Shown in pieces: positions 37,275 through 47,044 of a DNA stretch of 64,000 nucleotides. The position numbers and the translations under genes are program-made. The number at the start of each line of letters is the position of its first letter. Within the stretch, counting starts at the first letter, position 1. Source of the DNA: Virgibacillus sp. MSJ-26 (GTDB lineage: Bacteria > Bacillota > Bacilli > Bacillales > Amphibacillaceae); contig NZ_JAHLPW010000013.1 of the NCBI RefSeq assembly GCF_018918075.1, positions 1 to 64,000 on the forward strand, in the 5' to 3' direction. A model generated the notes under the pieces. The model ran no database searches. It had not been told where the DNA came from and worked only from the letters and a program-made list of their open reading frames with translations.

Positions 37275-37940
37275 CTATGGAATCGGATTGACAGTTGAAT
37301 CACGACTCTTTACAAGTATTAATATGCCCTCTTCATATAAAAAAGTACCTTTTTTTGAAAGAAGCTTGTTAGAAATACAAAGAGTTGACCCTATGGAGAG
37401 GTTTTCATCGATTAAAGGGTAATAAAACCCACTTAATGTTATCCCTTTGACAACAGGGGTCAATGGGATAAACGAGATATTGGGATACTTTTCTTCATAT
37501 AAGACATCGTGTTCTCCAGGCTCTGTTATCTCCAGTTTATTAAGACGATCAATAATGATTGCCTGAATATTTCGCTGCTTTATAGTGAAAAGCGTTTGGA
37601 TATTAATGAGTGTATGATCAAGTCGCCCACCTGTTACCCCAAATAAATAAATCTTTTCGGTGTTTAAATCAAATGCTTTATTAAGAGCAATTTCTAGGTC
37701 TGTCTCATCTTTTTCACTTGGATACTGATAAAAGTGATTTGCAGATTTTTTTATCATATTTTTTTCTTGTGAAGTGATGGAATCAAAGTCTCCAACTGCA
37801 TAATCAACATTTATATTATTTTTCATTAACGTTAACGCTCCACCATCAGCTCCAATCCAGATATCGATCTCATTTTTTAAATCACTTAAATCCGGTAATA
37901 ATTCTTCAGGTCCATTTGCCATAACTCCAATGGTTTTCAT
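37275..37940 (-). CDS. thiN: Thiamine pyrophosphokinase ThiN
   Basis: ThiN transfers pyrophosphate from ATP to thiamine, making the cofactor. The 221 residues contain the substrate and Mg-binding motifs WIGADGGALTLM, AVGDFDSIT, YPSEKDETDLEIALNKA and GVTGGRLDHTLINIQTL. AAGGAATGA precedes ATG 37940. It lies 5 bases after rpe in the prpC-prkC-rsgA-rpe-thiN run and upstream of spoVM. Confidence 0.96.
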   Translation of the reverse strand: MKTIGVMANGPEELLPDLSDLKNEIDIWIGADGGALTLMKNNINVDYAVGDFDSITSQEKNMIKKSANHFYQYPSEKDETDLEIALNKAFDLNTEKIYLFGVTGGRLDHTLINIQTLFTIKQRNIQAIIIDRLNKLEITEPGEHDVLYEEKYPNISFIPLTPVVKGITLSGFYYPLIDENLSIGSTLCISNKLLSKKGTFLYEEGILILVKSRDSTVNPIP

Positions 37941-37945
37941 TTAGT

Positions 37946-38608
37946 TCATTCCTTGTGTTTCGTTGCTGATAGGATTGCTTGAATAGCATCTTTTCGGTTA
38001 TCCTTATTAAAAATTGCACTTCCCGCCACTAATACATCTGCTCCAGCATCTGTACATAGTTTCGCTGTATCAACACTGACGCCTCCGTCAACCTCAATTT
38101 CAAAAGATAAGTTCAACTGCTCACGATAATTCTTTACTTGTTCAATCTTTTGAACGGCATGTTGAATAAATGACTGCCCACCAAAGCCTGGATTAACAGA
38201 CATAATTAAAACCAAGTCAACTTCTGGTAAAATGTCTTTTATCATTTCCACTGGAGTAGCTGGATTAATAACCACGCCTGCTTTAACTCCAGCATTCTTA
38301 ATAAGCTGAAGCGTTCGATGTAAATGAACACACGTTTCTTGATGGACTGTAATAATTGAAGCCCCTGCATCTGCAAACGCTTGAATATAATTATCAGGAT
38401 TCTCAATCATTAAATGAACATCTAAAGGAAGAGTGGTTGTTGGTTTAATAGCTTCCACGATTAATGGTCCGATTGTTATATTTGGGACAAAATGGCCGTC
38501 CATGACATCTACGTGAATATAATCCGCTCCTCCTTTTTCCACATCTTTAATTTCGTCACCTAATTTGGAGAAATCTGCTGATAAAATTGATGGTGCGATT
38601 TTTGTCAT
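37946..38608 (-). CDS. rpe: Ribulose-phosphate 3-epimerase
   Basis: This TIM-barrel enzyme of the pentose phosphate pathway interconverts ribulose-5-P and xylulose-5-P. KIAPSILSADFSKLGDE, DYIHVDVMDGHFVPNITIGP, DVHLMI, MSVNPGFGGQSFI and EVDGGV are the metal- and phosphate-binding segments. TTG 38614 overlaps the rsgA stop, but GAGG lies 8 bases before ATG 38608, so I choose the ATG (220 residues). Confidence 0.97.
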   Translation of the reverse strand: MTKIAPSILSADFSKLGDEIKDVEKGGADYIHVDVMDGHFVPNITIGPLIVEAIKPTTTLPLDVHLMIENPDNYIQAFADAGASIITVHQETCVHLHRTLQLIKNAGVKAGVVINPATPVEMIKDILPEVDLVLIMSVNPGFGGQSFIQHAVQKIEQVKNYREQLNLSFEIEVDGGVSVDTAKLCTDAGADVLVAGSAIFNKDNRKDAIQAILSATKHKE

Positions 38609-38610
38609 TA

Positions 38611-39492
38611 TCAATACCTCGGCTTTCTCGATCGTATTTCAGTTAGGAATTCTAAATAATGTTCATAACGATACGTTGTAATATTTTCTTGTTCAACAGC
38701 TTGTTTCACCGCACATTTTGGCTCTTTGTCATGCATACATCCTCTAAATTTACATTGATTTTTTATTTCCTTCATTTCTGGAAAGAAATCAGTAAGTTCT
38801 TCTTGTTCAATTTTATCAAAGTTTAAAGAACTAAAACCAGGGGTATCTGCAACAAGTCCACCGTTAATATTCAGTAATTCCACATGTCTTGTAGTATGCT
38901 TGCCTCTACCAAGACTGCTTGATACATCAGATGTTTTTAAATTCAATGATGGTAAAACTGCATTTAAGAGAGAAGACTTTCCAACTCCCGATTGTCCTGC
39001 TATAACAGTAATTTGATTAGGTAAGTAGTCTCGTATTAATTTGGCATCTTCTACGTTGTTCTTGGACACTAATTGAATTTCATAGCCTATGTTTCGATAA
39101 TCTTTCTTAAATTTCTCTAATTTATAGAGTTCTTCCTCGTTTGCTAAATCAGTTTTTGAAATTAAAATTATAGGTTGAATACCAATAGATTCAATTAGTA
39201 CTAGGAATCGATCCAATAATTTAGTACTAAAATCAGGCTCTTTAGCAGAACTGACTGTGATTGCCTGATTAACATTCGCTATTGGTGGACGTACTAGTTC
39301 ATTCTTTCTTGATTCAATTTCTTTGATATAGCCTTCTTCGTTTTCATCTAATTCAAATTGGACGATATCTCCGACTAAGGGTGTAACTTTTCTTTTGCGA
39401 AACACGCCTCTGCCTTTGCATTCATACGTACCATTTTGATTGCTAACGGTATAAAAACCGCTTAATGATTTTATAATCCTTCCTTCCTGCAT
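38611..39492 (-). CDS. rsgA: Ribosome small-subunit GTPase RsgA
   Basis: RsgA is a circularly permuted GTPase that checks 30S maturation. The N-terminal OB fold (to about 65) precedes G4 ISKTDL, G1 GQSGVGKSSLLNAVLP and G3 DTPGF. The C-terminal zinc site is CKFRGCMHDKEPKCAVKQAV. It has 293 residues. It lies immediately after prkC, and in B. subtilis the kinase phosphorylates it. Confidence 0.97.
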   Translation of the reverse strand: MQEGRIIKSLSGFYTVSNQNGTYECKGRGVFRKRKVTPLVGDIVQFELDENEEGYIKEIESRKNELVRPPIANVNQAITVSSAKEPDFSTKLLDRFLVLIESIGIQPIILISKTDLANEEELYKLEKFKKDYRNIGYEIQLVSKNNVEDAKLIRDYLPNQITVIAGQSGVGKSSLLNAVLPSLNLKTSDVSSSLGRGKHTTRHVELLNINGGLVADTPGFSSLNFDKIEQEELTDFFPEMKEIKNQCKFRGCMHDKEPKCAVKQAVEQENITTYRYEHYLEFLTEIRSRKPRY

Positions 39493-41493
39493 TTAGTCAC
39501 CTTCCTCATAAGGCACAGATTTATCAATAATAATATCATCATCGCGCACCACTTTATAATCAGCAACTTTGCCGGGTTCAATTGTTAATGTAATGGTGTA
39601 CTCAGAATCCTCATTAATATCTTCTTCCTTGTAAACCTCTGATATAGAGTGATTCATATCATCGATGTAAATTTTCACTGTTTGAGGCTCTAATTCATCT
39701 TCCTCCTCATCCTCCTCTCGATCAAGAGTATAAGGTACAGTAAACGTAACAGAGTGGGAGGCAGGTGGTTTTTCTTCAGGCCCAATTGATATATATACAT
39801 CGACCGTTGCCCCTTTTTCTAACGCTGTGTTTGATTCAGGGCTTTGCCGTATAACTTCACCTTTTGGTGTAGATTCGGAATGTTCTTCTTCTTTATTCAT
39901 AGAAAGACCTACTTTTTCTAAATACTCTTTCGCTTCACCTTCTGTCATTCCTTTTAAATTATTAAGACTAATCTTTTCTGGTCCGTTACTAACTTCAAAG
40001 ATCACTCTTGTATCACCAGGTACTACCTCTGTATCTGGAACAGGCTGTATCTGAGAAATGATTTCTCCCTCAGGTTTATCAGAGTATTTTTCATAGGCAA
40101 TCACTTCATAACCTTGATCTTCAAGGACACGTTTAACTTGCGTAAAATCTTTACCTACGTAATCTTCAAACGCTACCTTTTCTTTTCCATCACTAACATA
40201 AACGGTCACAGTGGAATTTTCTTTCACAGTTTTTCCTGCTTTCGGACTAGTCTTCACCACTAAATCTTCTTCAATCTCATCTGAAAAGATTTGTTCTTCT
40301 TTTGCCTGGAGATTAATTTCTTCTAGTGCTTCTACAGCTTCATCATATTCCATTTCGGTCAAATCAGGGACTTGGACTTCTTTCGGTGTTAATAAAGTGA
40401 AAAATGCAATTGCACTGCCTGCAAGTAATAAAAACAACAAAATAATAATTATTACCCACTTTTTCTTACGTTTCTTTTTCGGTTTGGATTTCTTTGGCTT
40501 TTTAGCTGGTTTTACTTTATTTTCCTCCACCTTTTTCGTGTCTTCTGATGGTTGATGAACGAGTGTATCTTGGTGTTCATCAAATTCCTGTTGTTGGTCT
40601 GTAATAATAGGAATGGCTTTTGTCTCATCCCCATCTTCTTCTGGTGGTACATACTTTTCTTCATTGAGGCGGTCTGAATCAAGAGCATGGTTTAAACTTT
40701 CTTCCATAGCATAGACATCTTCATAACGATGAAAAGGATCTTTTGCCATTGCTTTCAATACAACATTCTCTACGCTTTGAGGAATACTAGGATTAATTTG
40801 CCGTACTGATGGTGTTTCACTTTGTAAGTGTTTTAAAGCGATAGATACAGCAGATTGACCTGAAAAAGGGAGTCTCCCGGTTAATAGTTCATAGAAAACA
40901 ATACCTAACGAATATATATCTGATTTTCTAGTGGCCATCCCTCCCCTAGCCTGTTCAGGGGATAAATAATGAACCGAGCCTAGAATCGAATTTGTTTGCG
41001 TTAAAGCTGTATTACTCAACGCCATCGCTATTCCAAAATCAGTTACTTTTATATTTCCATATGTATCTATCATAATATTTTGCGGTTTAATATCACGATG
41101 GATGATGTTATTTTCGTGAGCATGAGCAATCGCCGATGTGATTTGTTTCATAATCCGAATTGCTTCTGAAACATCAATCGGTCCGTGTTGTTGGACATAT
41201 TCTTTAAGCGTCATTCCATCAACATATTCCATTACCATATATAAAATATGATCTTCTTCACCTACGTCATATATATTAACAATATTTGGATGAGATAAGC
41301 TTGTCGCTGATTGTGCTTCACGATCAAATCTTGCAATAAATTCCTCATCATTAGAAAATTCTAGGCGAAGTACTTTAATTGCAACGTCACGATTTAGAAT
41401 AAGGTCTTTGGCTAAATAAACATTAGCCATACCTCCCCCACCTATTGTTCTAATAATTTGATATCTCTCGTTTAGCAAGCGACCATCTAACAT
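39493..41493 (-). CDS. prkC: Membrane Ser/Thr kinase PrkC with PASTA repeats
   Basis: PrkC senses cell-wall muropeptides and triggers germination and growth-phase responses. The cytoplasmic kinase domain (about 10-270) has IGGGGMANVYLA, the ATP Lys in VAIKVL, HRDIKPQNIM and DFGIAMA. A Lys-rich linker leads to one membrane helix (WVIIIILLFLLLAGSAIAFF, near 345). Three external PASTA repeats follow, starting VPDLTEMEYDEAVEAL, EDYVGKDFTQVKRVL and LNNLKGMTEGEAKEYL. It overlaps prpC by 7 bases. The acidic C-terminus extends beyond the last PASTA repeat. Length is 666 against 648 in B. subtilis. Confidence 0.97.
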   Translation of the reverse strand: MLDGRLLNERYQIIRTIGGGGMANVYLAKDLILNRDVAIKVLRLEFSNDEEFIARFDREAQSATSLSHPNIVNIYDVGEEDHILYMVMEYVDGMTLKEYVQQHGPIDVSEAIRIMKQITSAIAHAHENNIIHRDIKPQNIMIDTYGNIKVTDFGIAMALSNTALTQTNSILGSVHYLSPEQARGGMATRKSDIYSLGIVFYELLTGRLPFSGQSAVSIALKHLQSETPSVRQINPSIPQSVENVVLKAMAKDPFHRYEDVYAMEESLNHALDSDRLNEEKYVPPEEDGDETKAIPIITDQQQEFDEHQDTLVHQPSEDTKKVEENKVKPAKKPKKSKPKKKRKKKWVIIIILLFLLLAGSAIAFFTLLTPKEVQVPDLTEMEYDEAVEALEEINLQAKEEQIFSDEIEEDLVVKTSPKAGKTVKENSTVTVYVSDGKEKVAFEDYVGKDFTQVKRVLEDQGYEVIAYEKYSDKPEGEIISQIQPVPDTEVVPGDTRVIFEVSNGPEKISLNNLKGMTEGEAKEYLEKVGLSMNKEEEHSESTPKGEVIRQSPESNTALEKGATVDVYISIGPEEKPPASHSVTFTVPYTLDREEDEEEDELEPQTVKIYIDDMNHSISEVYKEEDINEDSEYTITLTIEPGKVADYKVVRDDDIIIDKSVPYEEGD

Positions 41494-42248
41494 GGATCAT
41501 CACCAACTTGCTCAGACAATTTATGTTCGATGATAGCTAAAGAGACATTATCTTCTCCTCCACGCTCATTTGCTAAATGAACGAGATCTTGTGCTATATC
41601 TTGGATATATTTATTCTGATTAACATAATCAGCAAGTTCATCATTTAGAACCTTGTTGGCTAGACCATCAGAGCATAAAAGTAATTTATCATTTTTTTCC
41701 CAACCAAGACTTTTGATATCTGCTTGTACATTTTCTTCAGTACCTAATGCTTTTAATAAAACATTTTTTCTAGGGTGGTGTTCTGCATCAGATTCTGATA
41801 TTTGGCCTGTACGTAAAAGTTCATTAACTAATGAATGATCTTCAGTCACTTGCTTGAAGCCTTCTGCACTTAACATATAACAGCGACTATCTCCAATGTG
41901 AGCGATGGTTATAAATTCATCTGTGCAAACAGAAATGACTACCGTGGTACCCATACCTTGGCATTCTTTATTCTTTTGTGCTTTTTTAAGTATCGATTGA
42001 TTTGCTTTTTTTAATACTTTACCAAGCCATTTTTCAACTGCTTCAGGTGAGGCAAAGTGAGTTGTTACTTCCCATTTTTCACCAATAAAATCTGTAGCCA
42101 TTTGACTCGCCACATCGCCTGCAAGGTGACCACCCATACCATCAGCTATAACGGCCATAAGTTGATCGCCATTATTATAATAAAGACCACCAGAATCTTC
42201 GTTATGCGCACGGACGCGTCCTCGGTCAGTTATAAACTTACCTATCAT
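41487..42248 (-). CDS. prpC: PP2C-type protein phosphatase PrpC
   Basis: PrpC dephosphorylates PrkC and its targets. The PPM metal-binding motifs are present: RVRAHNEDSGG, VIADGMGGH, AHIGDSRCYML, TEDHS, LLCSDGL and RGGEDNVSLAII. GTG 42266 is open, but GGGGTGG lies 4 bases before ATG 42248, giving 253 residues, close to B. subtilis. In B. subtilis rlmN separates it from rsmB; here only 75 bases do. Confidence 0.96.
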   Translation of the reverse strand: MIGKFITDRGRVRAHNEDSGGLYYNNGDQLMAVIADGMGGHLAGDVASQMATDFIGEKWEVTTHFASPEAVEKWLGKVLKKANQSILKKAQKNKECQGMGTTVVISVCTDEFITIAHIGDSRCYMLSAEGFKQVTEDHSLVNELLRTGQISESDAEHHPRKNVLLKALGTEENVQADIKSLGWEKNDKLLLCSDGLANKVLNDELADYVNQNKYIQDIAQDLVHLANERGGEDNVSLAIIEHKLSEQVGDDPC

Positions 42249-42323
42249 TTTTCCACCCCTTTTCACTTGCCTTCAAAATATTGTTAATGAAGCAAAGTAA
42301 TTAGACTAATATGTTACTTTCAA

Positions 42324-43673
42324 TTAAAACGTTTTTCTCAATCGAGTCAAGAAAAAACCATCTGTTTGAAATGTTTGAGGAAATAATTGTAAGCCATTTT
42401 CAGTTTCCCCAAGTGAGTTTTTTAAGCTGTCAGGTAATGTATCAAAAAAAGCTCTATCCACTTCATAATTAGGGTGATGCTTTAAAAATGATTGAATGAC
42501 AGACTCATTTTCCTTGCGATTAACTGTACATGTACTATAAATGAGTAATCCACCTTTTTTTAGTAATGGGGAAACACTTTCGAGAATATCGATCTGAATT
42601 TGTGCCAATTGATAGATATCATCAACTTGTTTAGTAAACTTAATATCAGGCTTTCCTTTTAAAACACCTAAACCTGAGCATGGAGCATCAATTAAAATTC
42701 GATCAAAACTTTCTTGCTCATAAACAGTATTTAAGTCCCTAGCATCAGCCTGGCTGGCATCAATAATTGACAGAGAAAGCTGGGAAGACTTCTCGTTGAC
42801 TAAATTGATTTTTTTCTTGTGAAGATCATGAGCCTTCACAACACCCTTATTTTCCATCTTTTCTGCTAGATGTGTAGTTTTGCCCCCTGGAGCACTACAA
42901 GCATCAAGAACTGACATACCTGGTCGAGCGTCAAGCATCTCGCCAACTAACATCGAGCTCTGGTCTTGGATGGTAAGATAACCCTCTTGAAAAAGGTGGG
43001 ATTGGACGATGTTTCCCTTTTTAATAATAAGACCCTGTTTCGATATTAATGATGGTTCAACGACAAATCCTTCATCATTTAATTGTTTAATAGCAGCTTT
43101 CCGAGAGATTTTTAAAGGTTGAATGCGAACGGATACTTGTTTATGCTCCATATTTTCGCGACACATATCTTCAGTCGTTTTAAGACCATAATCATTTATC
43201 CACTGCATAATCATCCATTCTGGGTGACTAGTTTCAATTGAAAGGCGTTTGATTGGATCTTTAATTGAAGACGTCTCTGGAACACCTTGCCTTTGTACGT
43301 TCCTTAACACACCATTTACAAAGGATGCCACCCCTTTATGCCCTCTCTGTTTGGCGATTTCAACGGCTTCATGAATAACAGCATGAGCGGGTACTTTATC
43401 TAAAAAGACCATTTGATAGATTGACATTCTAAGAAGCATCTGTACCCAAGGTTTTTGTTTTTTATTCGTTTTAATAAAATTACTTAAATAATAATCTAAT
43501 GTTAATTTGCGTTGAATTGTACCATACACAACTTCTGTTAATAAGCCTATATCTTTTTCTGATAGCTGTTTCTTTTTTATTTCATGGTCAATCAATAAAT
43601 GGCTATAGCCACTGCCTTGTTCGATTCGTAGTAAAAGATCCAACATTGCATTTCTTAAAACATATTTTGCCAC
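42324..43673 (-). CDS. rsmB: 16S rRNA (cytosine-967-C5)-methyltransferase RsmB (Sun)
   Basis: RsmB methylates 16S rRNA C967. The N-terminal NusB-like domain (about 1-140, YSHLLIDHEI, FLDKVPAHAVIHEAVEIAK) is followed by the SAM-dependent NOL1/NOP2/Sun fold: LDACSAPGGKTTHLAEKM, IDAPCSGLGVLKGKPDIKF (with the first Cys) and LIYSTCTVNRKENE (with the catalytic Cys). GTG starts at 43694, 43682 and 43673 are open. The last has GGGTGA 5 bases upstream and lies right after the fmt stop. Confidence 0.95.
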   Translation of the reverse strand: MAKYVLRNAMLDLLLRIEQGSGYSHLLIDHEIKKKQLSEKDIGLLTEVVYGTIQRKLTLDYYLSNFIKTNKKQKPWVQMLLRMSIYQMVFLDKVPAHAVIHEAVEIAKQRGHKGVASFVNGVLRNVQRQGVPETSSIKDPIKRLSIETSHPEWMIMQWINDYGLKTTEDMCRENMEHKQVSVRIQPLKISRKAAIKQLNDEGFVVEPSLISKQGLIIKKGNIVQSHLFQEGYLTIQDQSSMLVGEMLDARPGMSVLDACSAPGGKTTHLAEKMENKGVVKAHDLHKKKINLVNEKSSQLSLSIIDASQADARDLNTVYEQESFDRILIDAPCSGLGVLKGKPDIKFTKQVDDIYQLAQIQIDILESVSPLLKKGGLLIYSTCTVNRKENESVIQSFLKHHPNYEVDRAFFDTLPDSLKNSLGETENGLQLFPQTFQTDGFFLTRLRKTF

Positions 43674-43674
43674 G

Positions 43675-44628
43675 TCATTCACCCATTTTTCCACCTATTT
43701 TTATTCGTTCCTCTGATCCTAATAAGTATTCCCTAACTGTCAAACGTTTATTGCCTGCAGGTTGAATTTCTGTTATTAGAACACCCTTATTATTTCCGCA
43801 TAAGACCACGAAACCTTTTTCAATAATTTTTTTAATAATTTCTCCAGGCTTCCCTTTATATTCATTATTGTCCAATTCCGCTTTCCAAATCTTCATATTC
43901 TTATTTTCATAAGTGGTATAAGCCACTGGCCAAGGGTTTAGACCACGAATCTGATTGTAAACATCGATATTAGACTTAGACCAATCTATTTTTTCTTGTT
44001 CTCTCCGAATATTTGCTGCAAACGTTGCTTGGCTTTCATCTTGTTTAATCGGTGTTAATTCTCCTTTAAATAGAGCTGGTAGTGTTTCTAATAAGAGGGT
44101 TGAACCAATTTCCGATAACTTATCATGTAACGTGCCAACATTATCCTTATGTTCAATAGGGGTTGATCGCTGTGTCAAAATATCACCAGCATCCAATTTT
44201 TCAACCATATACATAATAGTTATCCCTGTTTCACTTTTGCCTTCTAAAATCGCATAATGAATTGGCGCTCCTCCTCTTAATTCTGGCAGCATAGAAGCAT
44301 GGACGTTAATACATCCATATTGTGGTGTTTCAAGTATTTCTTTTGGTAATAGTTGTCCGTAGGCTGCTGTAACAATGAGATCTGGTTCATAATCCAGAAT
44401 AGCTTGATAATCACTACTTAATTTTTTAGGTTGAAAGACGGGAATATTATGTTTTTCCGCTTCCACTTTAACAGGAGGAGGCGTAATGACCTTTTTTCTT
44501 CCTTTTGGTCGATCGGGTTGAGTTACCACAAGGGCAATGTCATATTCAGAATTTACGAGAGCAGTTAGTATAGGAACTGAAAAATCAGGCGTTCCCATAA
44601 AAATAATTTTTTTCTTCTTCACACTCAT
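43675..44628 (-). CDS. fmt: Methionyl-tRNA formyltransferase
   Basis: Fmt formylates initiator Met-tRNA. The 317 residues begin with [17 protein letters not shown] and contain [10 protein letters not shown], the active-site region [20 protein letters not shown] and a C-terminal anticodon-binding-like domain. GTG 44622 is an alternative start better spaced from AAGGA. The gene lies 6 bases after priA. In B. subtilis the deformylase gene def stands between them; it is absent here. Confidence 0.97.
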   Translation of the reverse strand: MSVKKKKIIFMGTPDFSVPILTALVNSEYDIALVVTQPDRPKGRKKVITPPPVKVEAEKHNIPVFQPKKLSSDYQAILDYEPDLIVTAAYGQLLPKEILETPQYGCINVHASMLPELRGGAPIHYAILEGKSETGITIMYMVEKLDAGDILTQRSTPIEHKDNVGTLHDKLSEIGSTLLLETLPALFKGELTPIKQDESQATFAANIRREQEKIDWSKSNIDVYNQIRGLNPWPVAYTTYENKNMKIWKAELDNNEYKGKPGEIIKKIIEKGFVVLCGNNKGVLITEIQPAGNKRLTVREYLLGSEERIKIGGKMGE

Positions 44629-44634
44629 CTTCCT

Positions 44635-47043
44635 TTACATTAATTGATAGGGTTGCATATCTACTGTGATCATTAAATCATCTTTACGCATGTCACTCCT
44701 GTATCGTTTAAGTATCTTCCTAATGCAAGTTCTTAAACCAGGTTCTTTTTTATATTTTACAATACATTGGTAACGATATCGATCTTTCATTCTGGCAATC
44801 GGAGAAGGTGATGGTCCAAGAACGGTCGAATCATCACTTAAATCTTGTCGAAGCATTTGTACAATTTCTTGAGTAACTTGAATAACTTTAACTTTATTTT
44901 TGTGTGACACAGTTAGAAGAACTAAAAAGACGTATGGTGGATAACGAAACGTTTTACGGATGCTCATTTCTGATTGAAAAAATTGATTATAATCGTAATG
45001 ACTAGCTAATTCAATACTATAATGATCTGGTGTATATGTTTGAACAATCACTTCTCCAGGTAGTTCATGCCTACCTGCTCGTCCACTCACTTGAGTTAAT
45101 AGCTGAAAGGTTTTCTCAGACGATCTAAAATCTGGTAAATGGAGCATTGAATCGGCGGTTAAGACTCCTACGAGAGTGACATTTTCAAAATCAAGTCCCT
45201 TCGCTATCATTTGGGTGCCTAACAATATATCGGCCTCCCCACTTGAAAAATTGTTAAGCAACTTCTCATGTGCACCTTTTCTTCGCGTCGTATCTACATC
45301 CATTCTGATAACTCGGGCTTCGGGAATTAATTTGGTTAATGCTTCTTCAATTCGTTGCGTACCCGTGCCAAAATAACGGATTAAATCGCTCTGGCACTCA
45401 GGGCACACGACTGGCATTGGTTCCTCATAGGAACAGTAATGACATTTTAGTCGATGACTATTTTTATGATATGTTAACGCAATATCACAATGAGGACATT
45501 CTTTAACATGACCGCAATCTCGACACATTACAAATGTAGAGTACCCTCTCCGATTCAACAATAAAACGATTTGTTCTTTCTGCTTAAGTTTATTTTCAAT
45601 TTTTTCTTTTAACACTCTCGAAAACATTGACCTGTTACCCGCATGTAATTCTTTACGCATATCAACAATTTCAACAGCAGGCATGTCTTTATTATTGGTT
45701 CGTTTATCTAAGACAGCAAGTTGATACACCCCTTTTTTTGCGCGAGCAAATGATTCTAGTGCTGGGGTTGCACTCCCTAAAATAACTGGGCAATTGTAAT
45801 ACTTACCTCGTTTAATTGCAACATCTCTTGCATGATACCTTGGCTGATCTTCTTGTTTATAAGAATTTTCATGTTCTTCATCAATAATGATGATTCCAAT
45901 ATTTTCAAAAGGGGCAAAAACAGCTGATCTAGCTCCGACAACTACTTTTACTTCTTTACGTTGAACTTTAAGCCACTCATCATATTTTTCCCCACTTGAC
46001 AAAGCGCTATGTAGTACAGCTACATTTGAGCCGAATCTCCCTTTAAATCGATTAACCATTTGTGGAGTCAGTGAAATTTCAGGTACTAATACGATAGCCT
46101 CTTGTCCTTTTTTTATAACGTCTTGAATAGCTTGCAAGTATATTTCTGTTTTTCCACTGCCTGTAATACCGTGCAGCAAAAAGACATCATGTTCATTTGT
46201 CATGATTTTTTCCTTAATTGGGGAAATAGCCATCTCTTGTTGCTCTGTTAAGGTAAGAGGCAATGTTTTTTTAAATGCTTTATCGTCATAAGGATTTCGA
46301 TAAACCGCGACTCGATCAGTCTTAAGTAGATTCTTATCACTCAGTGCTTTAATAGTTGATTGGGTCGTGTCTATACGTTTTAGTAATTCGTTTTGTTCGA
46401 TTTCTTTAGGATTATCAAGAAAGTACTCAAGGACAAGACGCTGTTTCCTAGCATTTTTAGGTAAATCTACTAGAGCTTCTTCTATTAAATGTGCTGTTTT
46501 CTTTGGACTGACCATCGTTACACGCTTTTTTGTAATCCTTGATTTAACAAGGTATTTTACAGTAATGTCTCCTGCTTGGATTGCTTTTTGAAGTTGTCGA
46601 TAAGAGATAAGGGATGCAGTAAATTCCTCATAACTTATAAAATCACGTCCTGCAAAAAGCTGTTCTAACTCAGGGGTAAGTTCTGCTTCTGTTAATCGCT
46701 CCAATTCTTTTTGATACTCTGCCTTTAATACTTGAGGTAGCATAGCTTGATATGCTGTAATATAAAAACTCACTGTATCTTCAGCCAACCATTTCCCTAA
46801 ATCAATTAACTCCTCAGTCAGTACAGGAATTATATCTAGTACATTACTTATATTTTTTAAATTATCAAAGGTAGAGTGATCACTTATCCCGACAACGAAA
46901 CCCATTATTTTTCTAGGACCAAATGGAACGGTGACTCGCATGCCTACCGATAGAATTTCTTGATATTTTTCAGGGATTGAATAGTCAAAGGTTTGATTTA
47001 CTTGACTCGTAGGTACATCCACAATGACTTGGGCAATTCTCAT
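44635..47043 (-). CDS. priA: Primosomal replication protein PriA
   Basis: PriA restarts stalled forks by loading the helicase. The 802 residues have the N-terminal 3'-end-binding domain (IVDVPTSQVNQTFDYSIP) and the helicase core (LLHGITGSGKTEIYLQAI, IIIDEEH, ILGSATPALE, LGTQMIAKGLDFENVTLV, QVSGRAGR). The internal zinc-binding region has eight Cys (CRDCGHVKECPHCD, CHYC, CPEC). AAGGGTGA lies 5 bases before ATG 47043; GTG 47052 overlaps coaBC and is less likely. Confidence 0.97.
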   Translation of the reverse strand: MRIAQVIVDVPTSQVNQTFDYSIPEKYQEILSVGMRVTVPFGPRKIMGFVVGISDHSTFDNLKNISNVLDIIPVLTEELIDLGKWLAEDTVSFYITAYQAMLPQVLKAEYQKELERLTEAELTPELEQLFAGRDFISYEEFTASLISYRQLQKAIQAGDITVKYLVKSRITKKRVTMVSPKKTAHLIEEALVDLPKNARKQRLVLEYFLDNPKEIEQNELLKRIDTTQSTIKALSDKNLLKTDRVAVYRNPYDDKAFKKTLPLTLTEQQEMAISPIKEKIMTNEHDVFLLHGITGSGKTEIYLQAIQDVIKKGQEAIVLVPEISLTPQMVNRFKGRFGSNVAVLHSALSSGEKYDEWLKVQRKEVKVVVGARSAVFAPFENIGIIIIDEEHENSYKQEDQPRYHARDVAIKRGKYYNCPVILGSATPALESFARAKKGVYQLAVLDKRTNNKDMPAVEIVDMRKELHAGNRSMFSRVLKEKIENKLKQKEQIVLLLNRRGYSTFVMCRDCGHVKECPHCDIALTYHKNSHRLKCHYCSYEEPMPVVCPECQSDLIRYFGTGTQRIEEALTKLIPEARVIRMDVDTTRRKGAHEKLLNNFSSGEADILLGTQMIAKGLDFENVTLVGVLTADSMLHLPDFRSSEKTFQLLTQVSGRAGRHELPGEVIVQTYTPDHYSIELASHYDYNQFFQSEMSIRKTFRYPPYVFLVLLTVSHKNKVKVIQVTQEIVQMLRQDLSDDSTVLGPSPSPIARMKDRYRYQCIVKYKKEPGLRTCIRKILKRYRSDMRKDDLMITVDMQPYQLM

Positions 47044-47044
47044 A

